DNA from: Pseudomonadota bacterium
Lineage (GTDB): Bacteria > Pseudomonadota > Gammaproteobacteria > Legionellales > Legionellaceae
NCBI GenBank assembly: GCA_020051095.1
Contig: JAGVJN010000023.1
Coordinates: forward strand, 21,498 to 85,497
DNA length: 64,000 nt
Reading direction: 5' to 3'
Of the stretch, positions 28,960-38,514 are shown piece by piece (position 1 is the stretch's first letter; every line of letters starts with the position of its first letter). Made by a program: the position numbers and the translations under genes. Below the pieces are notes generated by a model. That model was not told the DNA's origin. It was given only the letters and a program-made list of their open reading frames with translations, and searched no databases.

Positions 28960-31125
28960 GTGAGTAAAATTATTAAAAAAATGTCCTATGGTGATCATGA
29001 GTTGGTCATTGAAACGGGCGAAATTGCAAGGCAGGCTGACGGTGCTGTTTTTATCAATATGGGTGGCACGCAGGTTTTAGTAACCGTCGTAGGCAGAAAA
29101 GAGGGTGCTGAGAAAAATGATTTTTTCCCCTTGACCATTAACTACCAAGAAAAGTCCTATGCTGCTGGTAAAATCCCAGGTGGTTTTAATAAACGAGAAG
29201 GCCGACCAAGCGAACATGAAACATTAACATCACGTTTGATTGATAGGCCATTACGACCCTTATTTCCGGAAGGATTTATGAATGAAGTGCAAGTCATTGC
29301 CACAGTCATGTCATTAAATCCAGATGTGCAAGCAGATGTTGTTGCCATGATTGGCGCATCAGCTGCTCTGGCCATTTCCGGTATCCCCTTTGATGGACCA
29401 ATTGGCGCAGCTCGCGTTGGTTATCGTGACGGTGTTTATACGCTGAACCCTGGCTTTAAGGATATAGAAAGCTCTGAGCTAGATTTGGTTGTTGCTGGAA
29501 CAGACGATGCCATATTAATGGTTGAGTCAGAAGCTAAAGAGCTCAGTGAAGAAGTCATGCTCGGCGCAGTTATGTATGGCCATGAAATGATGAAATCGGT
29601 TATTCAAATGATTAATGAGTTGGCCAAAGAGGTTGGCAAACCTCGTTGGGATTGGAAGCCATTAGAGAAAGATAATACCGTTCTTGAGTCTGTCAAATCG
29701 CATGCAATGGCGGATATTGTTGCCGCCTACGAAATCCGTGATAAGCAATCGCGTTATCAAAAATTAGGTGAAATTCGCCAAAAAATGATTGAACAGCTTT
29801 GTCAGCCAGAAACATCGGAAGTGGCTGAGCAAGATGTTGCTGAAGCGATGATGACACTTGAAAAGCAACATGTGCGGGAACAAATATTGGCCGGTGAGCC
29901 CCGAATCGATGGGCGGGACACGGTGAGCGTTCGACCCATTCAGATCAAAACAAAATTCCTGGAAAGAGCGCATGGTTCTGCCGTGTTTACCCGAGGAGAA
30001 ACCCAAGCAATTGTAGCGGCAACACTTGGTAATGAGCGAGATGCTCAAATACTTGATAGCATTAGTGGCGAAAGTAAAGATCGCTTTATGCTCCATTATA
30101 ATTTTCCCCCATTTTGTGTGGGAGAAACAGGCATGGTTGGCAGTCCAAAGCGTCGTGAAATTGGCCATGGTCGATTGGCGAAACGGTCTTTAGTGGCAGT
30201 TGTCCCAAATGCAGAAGAGTTCCCCTACGTATTGCGTGTGGTATCTGATATTACAGAGTCTAATGGCTCAAGCTCAATGGCGACTGTGTGTGGTACAAGT
30301 TTGGCATTAATGGATGCCGGCGTTCCATTAAAAGCACCGGTTGCTGGGGTTGCAATGGGATTAATCAAAGAAGGCGATCGATTCGCCGTGTTAACAGACA
30401 TTCTTGGTGATGAAGATCACCTCGGTGATATGGATTTTAAAGTGGCAGGTACGGAGTCTGGCGTAACGGCTTTGCAAATGGATATCAAGATCACTGGCAT
30501 TACGCAAGAAATTATGTCAAAAGCATTAGATCAGGCAAAAGCAGGTCGGTTGCATATCTTAGGCGTCATGTCGAATGCATTGCCTGCTCACCGTGACGAA
30601 TTATCCAAACATGCGCCGCGTATTATCACAATGAAAGTCCCTGAAGATAAAGTGCGTACGATTATCGGTAAGGGTGGTGCCACCATTAAAGGGTTGATTG
30701 ACAGCACTGGGGTTAGCATTGATATCGATGATAAAGGCACCGTTCAATTGTTCTCATCGGATTCGGATGCAATGGAAGAGGCTCAAAAGCAGATAAAAGA
30801 ACTGATTGCTGAAGTTGAAGTGGGCCAAACCTACCATGGAACAGTTAGTAAAATTGTTGATTTTGGTGCATTTATTAACTTACTGCCTGGCAAAGATGGT
30901 TTATTACATATTTCACAAATCTGTGAAGATCGAAATAAGAAGGTGGATTCAGTTTTATCCGAAGGTCAAAAGATCACGGTGTTTGTGGCTGGAATGGACC
31001 GTCAAGGACGTGTGAAATTGGAATGGCCGGAAAAGCCAAAATCAAATCCAGCGACTGAAGCGTCTGAGGCCATCGAAAGTGACATGGAAGAAACGTTCGA
31101 TTTACCGCCTGAATCAGAAGAGTAA
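28960..31125 (+). CDS. pnp: Polyribonucleotide nucleotidyltransferase (PNPase)
   Basis: PNPase is a trimeric phosphorolytic 3'-5' exoribonuclease of the RNA degradosome. The 721-aa protein starts with GTG at 28960 behind an AGAGGA ribosome-binding site. It contains two RNase PH domains (about 1-215 and 310-540; second-domain motifs [15 protein letters not shown] and [18 protein letters not shown]), then a KH domain ([15 protein letters not shown]) and an S1 domain ([26 protein letters not shown]). The acidic C-terminal tail is usual. The long untranslated stretch before it allows autoregulation as in E. coli, but that is inference. Confidence 0.97.
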   Translation: MSKIIKKMSYGDHELVIETGEIARQADGAVFINMGGTQVLVTVVGRKEGAEKNDFFPLTINYQEKSYAAGKIPGGFNKREGRPSEHETLTSRLIDRPLRPLFPEGFMNEVQVIATVMSLNPDVQADVVAMIGASAALAISGIPFDGPIGAARVGYRDGVYTLNPGFKDIESSELDLVVAGTDDAILMVESEAKELSEEVMLGAVMYGHEMMKSVIQMINELAKEVGKPRWDWKPLEKDNTVLESVKSHAMADIVAAYEIRDKQSRYQKLGEIRQKMIEQLCQPETSEVAEQDVAEAMMTLEKQHVREQILAGEPRIDGRDTVSVRPIQIKTKFLERAHGSAVFTRGETQAIVAATLGNERDAQILDSISGESKDRFMLHYNFPPFCVGETGMVGSPKRREIGHGRLAKRSLVAVVPNAEEFPYVLRVVSDITESNGSSSMATVCGTSLALMDAGVPLKAPVAGVAMGLIKEGDRFAVLTDILGDEDHLGDMDFKVAGTESGVTALQMDIKITGITQEIMSKALDQAKAGRLHILGVMSNALPAHRDELSKHAPRIITMKVPEDKVRTIIGKGGATIKGLIDSTGVSIDIDDKGTVQLFSSDSDAMEEAQKQIKELIAEVEVGQTYHGTVSKIVDFGAFINLLPGKDGLLHISQICEDRNKKVDSVLSEGQKITVFVAGMDRQGRVKLEWPEKPKSNPATEASEAIESDMEETFDLPPESEE

Positions 31126-31156
31126 AATGTAGGAAATTAATTAGTACTAGAAATGC

Positions 31157-31180
31157 AAAGGGCCCTCATGGGCCCTTTTT
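31157..31180 (+). terminator. Rho-independent terminator of pnp
   Basis: AAAGGGCCC (31157-31165), loop TCAT and GGGCCCTTT, followed by more T, make a 9-bp stem 32 nt past the pnp stop. It is a textbook terminator. Confidence 0.88.
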
Positions 31181-31217
31181 GCAGGATCAAAAAATTAAAG
31201 TGCATAAATCCTCGCAT

Positions 31218-31237
31218 TTTGAATGATCACGGGTATA
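31218..31237. repeat. Half-site of the GATCACGGGTATA repeat, 3' of ctpA
   Basis: The 20 bases match the right arm of the palindrome at 21959-21978 with a single C-to-T change. The copy lies between the pnp terminator and the ctpA stop codon, ending 2 nt before the stop. No partner arm is nearby. Confidence 0.7.
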
Positions 31238-31239
31238 TT

Positions 31240-32562
31240 TTACCGTTTTGCCACAGACAGGCCTTTCAAAATGGTTAATGCAGCATAAAGCTGATAGTCT
31301 TCTTCCATCAAATTTTTGCCGTCCGCGGAAGGAGATGATTTTTGCGTTTCTTCCGCTTCACCATTGCCATTGAGAAGGTGACCATTTAAGGATGCTTCAT
31401 TAAATTTCTCACTTGAGGCTTCATTTTTTGAAACCTTTAATGGCTCAATCAAGATATCAGGGATAATGCCTTTGGCTTGAATGGATTCCCCTGATGGCGT
31501 GAAATACAGCGCCGTAGTTAATTTAATGGCTCGCTTACTATCAAGCGGTAGCACTGTTTGCACAGAGCCTTTGCCAAAGCTCTTTGTTCCAAGAATGATT
31601 GCACGTTTATTGTCTTTTAATGCACCAGCAACAATTTCAGACGCTGAGGCTGAGCCGTTATTGATAAGAACGATCAACGGTGCTTTGTCTAATACATCCC
31701 CGGGATTCGCTAAGGCGGTAAATTTACTGCCTGGAAGACGGCCTTGCGTGTACACAATCATTTCTTCCTCACCTTGCTTGTCATTATTAATGAAAGCATC
31801 AGAAACTTGAATGGCGGCATCGAGTAATCCACCAGGATTGTTTCGTAAATCAAGAATCACACCTGTCAGCGGTCCATTGGCTTCTTGTTTTAATTTCTCA
31901 ATATGCTCAAGCATATCTTGGCCTGTACTGGCTTGGAACTGGGTGATTTGAATGTAGCCGTATTTATTTTCCAATAATTTACTTTTAACACTTTGTATGA
32001 GGATATTTTCACGGATAATCGAAAACTTTAATGGCTCCGACTCACCTTTTCTCAGGATAGTTAGATCAATGGCTGTTCCCTTTTTTCCGCGCATAATTTG
32101 CACAGCATCTTGTAAGCTCAAGCCTTGAACTGATTTTTTGCCAAGTTTGACGATATAGTCACCTGCTTTAATCCCAGCACGATAGGCTGGGCTATCAACA
32201 AGGGGTGTAACCACTCTAACGGCACCATTTTCCATGGTGACCTCAATGCCTAATCCACCAAATTCACCGCTGGTTGAGGAACGAAGATCATTATAAGCGG
32301 CTTCATCAAGGTAGGCCGAATGAGGATCAAGCCCATTTAACATACCACGAATGGCATTATCAAATAGCTCCTTATCATCCGTTGGCTTAACATAGTATCG
32401 CTTAATTTGGTTGATTGCGTTGGAAAAGCGTTGAACATCTTCCATTTGAATAGGCTCCGGATCTGCTTCCGATTCAGCAGCGAGCAAAACGGTGCTGGGC
32501 AACATCAGCCCAAACGTTAACACTCCCACGAGCATATAGTTTACGTGTCGTTTAGCCTTCAT
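31240..32562 (-). CDS. ctpA: C-terminal processing protease, S41 family
   Basis: This is a periplasmic serine protease of the CtpA/Prc family that trims proteins from their C-termini and in several proteobacteria controls peptidoglycan hydrolases. From the ATG at 32562 (AGGGGGAA ribosome-binding site 6 nt upstream) the protein has 440 aa. A signal peptide covers about residues 1-28 and a PDZ domain about 100-180 (GEFGGLGIEV, SPAYRAGIKAGDYIVKL). The catalytic core has the motif GSASASE (303-309) with the nucleophilic serine and KSFGKGS with Lys331. The tail past 400 is variable. Its position after gpmI and the envC-like gene is conserved in gammaproteobacteria and fits a role in cell-wall hydrolase control. 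Confidence 0.93.
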   Translation of the reverse strand: MKAKRHVNYMLVGVLTFGLMLPSTVLLAAESEADPEPIQMEDVQRFSNAINQIKRYYVKPTDDKELFDNAIRGMLNGLDPHSAYLDEAAYNDLRSSTSGEFGGLGIEVTMENGAVRVVTPLVDSPAYRAGIKAGDYIVKLGKKSVQGLSLQDAVQIMRGKKGTAIDLTILRKGESEPLKFSIIRENILIQSVKSKLLENKYGYIQITQFQASTGQDMLEHIEKLKQEANGPLTGVILDLRNNPGGLLDAAIQVSDAFINNDKQGEEEMIVYTQGRLPGSKFTALANPGDVLDKAPLIVLINNGSASASEIVAGALKDNKRAIILGTKSFGKGSVQTVLPLDSKRAIKLTTALYFTPSGESIQAKGIIPDILIEPLKVSKNEASSEKFNEASLNGHLLNGNGEAEETQKSSPSADGKNLMEEDYQLYAALTILKGLSVAKR

Positions 32563-32662
32563 ATTGGTTCCCCCTGCGTGGTACAGCTTGTTCTTCTTAT
32601 TAGGACCCTTGGTCAAAAATGAACAGTGCCTGTTTTAATCAGCATCATTATGAAAGATAGCA

Positions 32663-33778
32663 TTAACTCAACCAATTTATAGGAGAAATCGCTTTTCCAT
32701 GGTGCCTTATTTCAAAGTATAGACCGTTTTCACGAAGTCCACCGCTATGACCAACTTCTGCAATTTTTTCACCACTATCTACCCATTCTCCCTTTCGCTT
32801 AGTTAAGGCTTGGTTGTGGGCATAAAGAGTCATATAACCATGGCCATGATCAATAATTAATAATAATCCGTACCCTTTTAACCAATCGCTAAAAACAATT
32901 TTTCCGGGATGGATGGCAGTCACAGCGGTTCCTTCTTGGGCAAAGAATGCCAATCCTTGGTTTATGGGTTTAATGGCTTTCACCATCACGGGTACAGGTC
33001 TTGGTAGGTGATGGCGTTTGCTGGCAAATGGCTTTCTCTGGGAAATTTTATCTTGTTTCGTAAGCTGGTCGATCACATGACTTAGGCCAGCTTGGTTGTC
33101 TTTATATTCTTTCAATTGTTGGGATTGTGAGGTGATTGTTTGCGTCAGTTGATTAATAATGTGATGTTGCTTTTTTTGCGTTGATTCGAGAATAGATTGC
33201 TTATTGGATAGATTTTCTTGCAGTTGTTTGTCCTCAGCGATTCGATCGTTAAACTCTGTCTTTTTTTTATTTAATTGCGTCTTTTTATCGTGGATTGATT
33301 GTATGCTCGCTTGTTGAGCATGAATGAGGTATTGATAATAGGTTAATATTTGACTAAGTTCGCGCTTGCTACCCGGGGATAATAACCATTTTATTGGTTG
33401 GTGAGTATCAACCAAATAGCGTGAGCGAATTTGTTGAGACAATCCTTTTTGCTCTATTTCTATCTGTTCATTGAGTTTTTTAATTTGCTGACTAAGCTGA
33501 ATGATTGATTCATTATTTTGCCGAATATGATGATCTAATTGGCCTTTTTGTAGAATAAGCTGGCCAATTTTTTTATCTTGAATGGATAGTTCTGTCTGCA
33601 ATGACGAACGTTTCTGTTTAGCTTGATTTAAACTTTTTTCAGTATGACGGATTTGTTTGTCTAATTGGGCGAGTTGTTGTTTTGTTTGTGATAGTTTATT
33701 TGCATAACAAGGGATTGAACCAAATGACCCATATAAAAGAAATATAACAGTCCATGTTAAGCGATATTTAAGCATCAT
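32663..33778 (-). CDS. envC: Murein hydrolase activator EnvC-like (degenerate M23/LytM)
   Basis: This 371-aa secreted protein has a signal peptide (about 1-26), a long Lys/Gln-rich coiled coil (about 28-235) and a C-terminal LytM/M23 domain (about 265-371). The domain keeps the fold signatures GYGLLLIIDHGHGYMTLYAH and GLYFEIRHHGKAISP. The zinc ligands of active M23 enzymes appear lost: HxGxD is replaced by NQGLAFF and HLHFE by GLYFE. That is the pattern of EnvC, which does not cut peptidoglycan but activates amidases at the division septum. Its start overlaps gpmI by 11 nt, and ctpA follows. Confidence 0.88.
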   Translation of the reverse strand: MMLKYRLTWTVIFLLYGSFGSIPCYANKLSQTKQQLAQLDKQIRHTEKSLNQAKQKRSSLQTELSIQDKKIGQLILQKGQLDHHIRQNNESIIQLSQQIKKLNEQIEIEQKGLSQQIRSRYLVDTHQPIKWLLSPGSKRELSQILTYYQYLIHAQQASIQSIHDKKTQLNKKKTEFNDRIAEDKQLQENLSNKQSILESTQKKQHHIINQLTQTITSQSQQLKEYKDNQAGLSHVIDQLTKQDKISQRKPFASKRHHLPRPVPVMVKAIKPINQGLAFFAQEGTAVTAIHPGKIVFSDWLKGYGLLLIIDHGHGYMTLYAHNQALTKRKGEWVDSGEKIAEVGHSGGLRENGLYFEIRHHGKAISPINWLS

Positions 33779-35306
33779 GCGTGGCTTCCAGTAATATGTT
33801 ACCAGTCATTTCAGTGGGCGGCTCAATGTCTAATAATGACAGAATTGTTGGGGCAATATCAATTAAGCTACCCCCATCACAATTAAAACGAGCCCCTTTT
33901 CCGATATAGAGTAAAGGCACTTTTTCGCTTGTATGCGCCGTGTGGGCCTGCCGTGTAGCCAGATCGTACATCTGTTCAGCATTGCCATGATCGGCTGTTA
34001 TTAAAAGACATCCGTTGGTTTGATTTATGGCATGGTCAAGTTGGATAAAGCAGTTGTCCAGTGTTTCAATGGCTTGAATGGTTGCCTCGATATTACCTGT
34101 ATGCCCTACCATATCAGCGTTCGCATAATTGCACACTATCAAATCATAATCATTACCCGTGATGGCGTCGACTAAGGTTTCCGTGATTAATGAGGCACTC
34201 ATTTCAGGTTGCAGGTCATAGGTAGCTACTTTCGGGGACGGTATTAATATGCGATCTTCACCCTGGAATATTGCTTCAGTGCCGCCATTGAAGAAAAAAG
34301 TGACATGGGCATATTTTTCCGTTTCGGCAAGCCGAAGTTGTTGCATGTTTTCTTTGGCGACCAATTCACCAAGCGTATTTTGCGGTTGTTGCGGTGGGAA
34401 AACCACGAGGCTTGGAATTTCTGTGCTATAACGAGTCATGGTTAAAAAGGCCGATAATGTAATCCGTTTGTTGCTGATATCATGTTCGTGGGGATTCAGT
34501 AAGCATTGACATAGTTGTCGGGCTCGGTCAGCACGGAAATTATAAAAGAAGAAAGCATCACCGTCTTTTAAAGGAGCTGGCTCACCAATTTGAGTGGGTG
34601 GAATGAATTCGTCATACACCTTGTTGTTATAATTGGTTTCAATGGCCTGTTTGGCCGTATTCGCATGATAAAGTGCTTCGCCCAAATAGATGAGTTTTGC
34701 GGCGGGAGCGACTCTTTCCCACCGCTTATCTCGGTCCATGGCATAATACCGCCCGCACACGGAAGCAATGCGACCAATAGGGAATTGTTTTAGTAGATTG
34801 TTAAGTTTTTCAATGCTTGCCAAGGCACTTTGGGGGGGCGTGTCTCTACCATCAAGAAAACAATGAATCAGCACTCGATTAAATTCCATTTGGTGACAAA
34901 GTTTGAGGGTGGCAAACAAGTGTTGCTCATGGCTGTGAACACCGCCTGGGGATAGTAATCCCGCTAAATGCAAGGAACCACCATTTTCCTTGAGGGTATT
35001 AATGGTATTCACCAAAGCAGGTCGATTGAAAAAACTACGATCTTCAATGGCTAAATTAATTCGGCTTAGATCTTGGTAGATAATCCTACCCGCCCCGATA
35101 TGCATATGACCGACTTCAGAATTGCCCATTTGCTCATCTGGCAAACCGACGCTGTGTCCTGAGGCGGAGAGTAATATATGTGGATAGGTAGCCCACCATT
35201 GGTCCCATTGGGGTTTGCGGGCTTGTGCAATAGCATTATGGTCCGGATCTTGTCGAAATCCCCAACCATCTAAGATTAATAAGACGACAGGTTTTTTATT
35301 AAGCAT
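33768..35306 (-). CDS. gpmI: 2,3-bisphosphoglycerate-independent phosphoglycerate mutase
   Basis: GpmI interconverts 3- and 2-phosphoglycerate with two Mn ions. The 512-aa protein begins MLNKKPVVLLILDGWGFR (metal ligand Asp13), has the phospho-serine Ser63 in QMGNSEVGHMHIGAGR, and FLDGRDTPPQSA. Later metal sites are CNYANADMVGHTGN and LITADHGNAEQM. Length fits the family (about 510). It is the first gene of a minus-strand unit with the envC-like gene and ctpA. Confidence 0.97.
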   Translation of the reverse strand: MLNKKPVVLLILDGWGFRQDPDHNAIAQARKPQWDQWWATYPHILLSASGHSVGLPDEQMGNSEVGHMHIGAGRIIYQDLSRINLAIEDRSFFNRPALVNTINTLKENGGSLHLAGLLSPGGVHSHEQHLFATLKLCHQMEFNRVLIHCFLDGRDTPPQSALASIEKLNNLLKQFPIGRIASVCGRYYAMDRDKRWERVAPAAKLIYLGEALYHANTAKQAIETNYNNKVYDEFIPPTQIGEPAPLKDGDAFFFYNFRADRARQLCQCLLNPHEHDISNKRITLSAFLTMTRYSTEIPSLVVFPPQQPQNTLGELVAKENMQQLRLAETEKYAHVTFFFNGGTEAIFQGEDRILIPSPKVATYDLQPEMSASLITETLVDAITGNDYDLIVCNYANADMVGHTGNIEATIQAIETLDNCFIQLDHAINQTNGCLLITADHGNAEQMYDLATRQAHTAHTSEKVPLLYIGKGARFNCDGGSLIDIAPTILSLLDIEPPTEMTGNILLEATHDA

Positions 35307-35485
35307 TGTGATGTCATGTACGAAGAAATATATTTCATTATAACGAGTTTACTTTGTTCTGTTAACAACAGGTTTCCTAAATAAGGTGACTCGGATAAAA
35401 AATACCAGCGATGTTCTCTAACACTATGATTTTTTTTGCGAACGGTATAAACTACTGCCTATTTTGGTTGTTTGAAGGTGTGACA

Positions 35486-36208
35486 TTGGTTGTAAAACGG
35501 ATCCCTCAGCATGTTGCCATCGTGATGGATGGCAATGGACGATGGGCAAAACAACGTGGGTTATTACGAGAGGAAGGCCATCGTGCGGGCATCGATTCGG
35601 TAAAATCCTCGATCCGTTGCTGCCTTAAACACCATATCCCTCTTTTGAGTTTATTTGCCTTTAGCAGTGAGAACTGGTCTCGCCCTCAACAAGAAGTTTC
35701 AGCACTCATGGGGCTCTTTTTTGAAGCGTTAACAAGTGAAGCGGATGAACTGGTTAAGAATGGCGTGCAGATCCGGTTTACAGGAGATAAGAGTCGCTTC
35801 CCACCTGAGTTGCAACAGTTAATGCAGATTGCCGAAGAAAGAAGAGTAAGTGGCAGGCAGTTAACCCTAAATATTTGTATAAATTATGGTGGGCAATGGG
35901 ATATTTTACAAGCCGTTAAAGCGATGATTGACAAAGTAGAAGCTCAGCAACTATCGAGTAAGGATATTGACATCAACACGATTAATGAGCATCTAGCCAC
36001 CTACCCACTGCCACCGCCAGATTTGTTCATTCGTACCAGCGGTGAGCACAGGCTAAGTAATTTTTTTCTCTGGCAGGCAGCGTATACCGAGTTATATTTT
36101 ACCGAAACTTTGTGGCCTGACTTTAACGAAAAGGCGTTTGAGAGTGCGTTGCAGGATTTTGAAAAAAGGGAGCGACGCTTTGGATTAATTGAGCAATCAT
36201 CATCTTGA
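35486..36208 (+). CDS. uppS: Undecaprenyl diphosphate synthase (di-trans,poly-cis)
   Basis: UppS condenses farnesyl-PP with eight isopentenyl-PP to make the C55 carrier for cell-wall sugars. Diagnostic motifs are HVAIVMDGNGRWAKQRG (catalytic Asp), SLFAFSSENWSRP, and FIRTSGEHRLSNFFLWQAAYTELYF (quoted in part: RTSGEHRLSNFFLW). I start at the TTG at 35486, preceded by GAAGGT at good spacing, giving 240 aa. An ATG at 35411 would add 25 hydrophobic residues unlike family N-termini. In E. coli dxr lies next to this gene; here cdsA follows directly and rseP after it, with no dxr. Confidence 0.93.
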   Translation: MVVKRIPQHVAIVMDGNGRWAKQRGLLREEGHRAGIDSVKSSIRCCLKHHIPLLSLFAFSSENWSRPQQEVSALMGLFFEALTSEADELVKNGVQIRFTGDKSRFPPELQQLMQIAEERRVSGRQLTLNICINYGGQWDILQAVKAMIDKVEAQQLSSKDIDINTINEHLATYPLPPPDLFIRTSGEHRLSNFFLWQAAYTELYFTETLWPDFNEKAFESALQDFEKRERRFGLIEQSSS

Positions 36209-36215
36209 GAAAAGC

Positions 36216-37016
36216 ATGTTTATACAGCGATTGATAACATCCTTGGTATTGATTCCTTGCCTATTAGCGCTATTGTTTTGGGCACCTTCACAAACAGTTT
36301 ATATGGTTTTCTTTGCAGTATTAATGCTTGCTGCATATGAATGGCACAAGCTTATACCACTACATAGTATGCAAGCTAATGGGTTTTTTGTGTTGATTTA
36401 TAGCTTGTCATTGTTAAGTGTGAGTTATATTCATTCAGACTGGATAATTTTTCTTGCATTAATTTGGGTTCCCATTATTGTATTTATTGTGTTATACCCA
36501 AGCGGAACATCAATATGGGCAAGGCCATCTATTATTTTGGTATTGGCTATTGTCGTTTCCAATTTATTTGCTTACGCCATGCAAGGTATTTTCTGCTTAA
36601 AGCATGGGAAGGCCCTAATTTTGTATCTTTTCTTTATCGTATGGGCGGCGGATATTGGGGCTTATACGTTTGGTAAGCTATGGGGTAAACATAAGTTAAT
36701 CCCCTTGGTGAGTCCCGGAAAAAGTTGGGAAGGATTTTTGGGTGGATTTTTCTTTGTCACGTGTATTGCGTTATTGGGAGCGGCTTATTTCCAACCGGTG
36801 TCGGTTTTACAATGGTATTTTCTCTTATTTAGTTGTTTTATTGTTTCTATATTTGGTGATTTGTTTATAAGTGTGCTAAAAAGAAAGTGTAAGCTAAAAG
36901 ATACGGGGAACATCCTACCTGGTCATGGCGGAATTCTAGATCGATTAGATAGTTTGATATCCACAGCACCCATTTTTTATGCAGGACTTATTTGGTTAAA
37001 CCTTGGAATCCATTGA
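36216..37016 (+). CDS. cdsA: Phosphatidate cytidylyltransferase
   Basis: CdsA makes CDP-diacylglycerol, the common precursor of phosphatidylethanolamine and phosphatidylglycerol. The 266-aa protein has about eight hydrophobic helices and the C-terminal family signature GDLFISVLKRKCKLKDTG followed by GHGGILDRLDS. The start is the ATG at 36216, 7 nt after the uppS stop, with GAG upstream. The stop codon overlaps the rseP start (TGATG), so the two are coupled. Confidence 0.95.
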   Translation: MFIQRLITSLVLIPCLLALLFWAPSQTVYMVFFAVLMLAAYEWHKLIPLHSMQANGFFVLIYSLSLLSVSYIHSDWIIFLALIWVPIIVFIVLYPSGTSIWARPSIILVLAIVVSNLFAYAMQGIFCLKHGKALILYLFFIVWAADIGAYTFGKLWGKHKLIPLVSPGKSWEGFLGGFFFVTCIALLGAAYFQPVSVLQWYFLLFSCFIVSIFGDLFISVLKRKCKLKDTGNILPGHGGILDRLDSLISTAPIFYAGLIWLNLGIH

Positions 37017-38368
37017 TGACAAGCACATTGTTATATTTTTTATTCGCCTTACTCTTATTGGTCACTTTTCATGAATTTGGCCATTTTCTCGTTGCCCGTT
37101 TATGCGGAGTAAAAGTGCTTCGGTTTTCTTTTGGGTTTGGTCACATATTGGCTAAATACACGTCTAAAAAAGGGACTGAATATGCCTGGTCTCTATGGCC
37201 ACTCGGTGGCTATGTTAAAATGTTGGATGAGAATGAAGGGGAAGTGGCGCCAGAAGATAAACCCTATGCCTTTAATAACCAACCAATTTGGAAACGGGCG
37301 CTCATTGTATTAGCGGGCCCATTCTTTAATTTCATCTTCGCTTTTTTTGCCTTATGGCTTGTTTGGATGATTGGAATAAAATCATTGGCACCGATTATTA
37401 AACAAGTGGAGCCAAATGGTGTTGCTGCGAAAGCAGGGGTTCCACCTAATACTGAAATCATTGAATTGGACGGCGAGAAAATTCGTTCTTGGCGTGATTT
37501 TCAATATACACTGATGGCCCACATTGGCAGTGATGATTCGGTGACAATTCAAGTCAAGTCATTATCTAACAACCAGGTGACAAGCCATCAACTACCCTTA
37601 GCCGCATGGGAAATTGACCCTAAAAGACCTAATCTAATTAAAAGTCTCGGCATTCGCCCCTTTATACCACCTGTGTTACCGATTATTGCTCATGCTCCAG
37701 CGGATATGCCTGCTGCAAAAGCAGGTATTAAACCCAAAGACCTTATTATTGCAATCAATGGCATGCCCATTCATCAATGGGACGACATGGTTAATTTTGT
37801 CAAAGATAACCCGAATAAACTTGTCCAAGTCACAGTGAGCCGTGGTGAGAAACATTATACCTATTCTGTGAAAACGACATCCAAGGAGATAGATGGTCAG
37901 TTGATAGGGGTGCTTGGGGTTCAGGCTAAAACCGATCAATGGCCTGCAAAATATCTCCGTATCCAAAAAAAGGGACCAATCGCTGCGATGGGGCAAGCCC
38001 TTGAACAAACCTGGGATCTTAGCTCAGCAACCATCCTCTTTATTGGTCGGTTAATAACCGGAAAAATGTCACTTGATACGATTAGCGGACCAGTTGGCAT
38101 CGCTCAAGGTGCTGGTAATTCAGGAAGAAGTGGTATTGTCTATTATCTTTTTTTCTTAGCTGTTGTTAGTGTTAGTCTGGGTGTGTTGAATTTATTACCC
38201 ATTCCCATGTTGGATGGTGGCCATTTATTTTTTTATGTGATTGAAGGCATTCGAGGGAGGCCGGTTTCCCCAGCATTTCAAATTGCCCTGACCTATGTTG
38301 GTCTTGGCCTATTGTTTATGTTAATGGGTCTTGCTGTTACAAACGATTTGGCACGAATATTCTCCTAG
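37016..38368 (+). CDS. rseP: Site-2 membrane metalloprotease RseP
   Basis: RseP is an inner-membrane zinc protease that cleaves the anti-sigma-E factor RseA after DegS, and also clears signal-peptide remnants. In this 450-aa protein the HEFGH zinc motif is at residues 19-23 in TM1. There are two periplasmic PDZ domains (about 115-195 and 205-280), and the third zinc ligand lies in NLLPIPMLDGGH near the C-terminus. The ATG at 37016 overlaps the cdsA stop. The gene precedes bamA, consistent with envelope-stress linkage. Confidence 0.96.
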   Translation: MTSTLLYFLFALLLLVTFHEFGHFLVARLCGVKVLRFSFGFGHILAKYTSKKGTEYAWSLWPLGGYVKMLDENEGEVAPEDKPYAFNNQPIWKRALIVLAGPFFNFIFAFFALWLVWMIGIKSLAPIIKQVEPNGVAAKAGVPPNTEIIELDGEKIRSWRDFQYTLMAHIGSDDSVTIQVKSLSNNQVTSHQLPLAAWEIDPKRPNLIKSLGIRPFIPPVLPIIAHAPADMPAAKAGIKPKDLIIAINGMPIHQWDDMVNFVKDNPNKLVQVTVSRGEKHYTYSVKTTSKEIDGQLIGVLGVQAKTDQWPAKYLRIQKKGPIAAMGQALEQTWDLSSATILFIGRLITGKMSLDTISGPVGIAQGAGNSGRSGIVYYLFFLAVVSVSLGVLNLLPIPMLDGGHLFFYVIEGIRGRPVSPAFQIALTYVGLGLLFMLMGLAVTNDLARIFS

Positions 38369-38416
38369 ATAGGATTCCTCCTAGAAAAATAACTTGACTA
38401 ATTAATAGACTTTTTC

Positions 38417-38443
38417 TTGACATTCGGGCTGTGATTCTATAAA
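38417..38443 (+). promoter_or_regulatory. Candidate promoter of bamA
   Basis: A perfect -35 box TTGACA (38417-38422) is followed after 15 bp by TATAAA (38438-38443). The spacer is short but both boxes are strong. No sigma-E type sequence was evident. Confidence 0.45.
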
Positions 38444-38514
38444 ACGGAGCTTCTGTTTTACAATCATCAATTGTCAATCAGGCGTGTTTTTGCAGTTGTG
38501 GAATAAAAATAATA

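Noticed and set aside
29764..30168. 134-codon minus-strand open frame opposite pnp
   Set aside because: Antisense to conserved PNPase domains; no ribosome-binding site or family motif.
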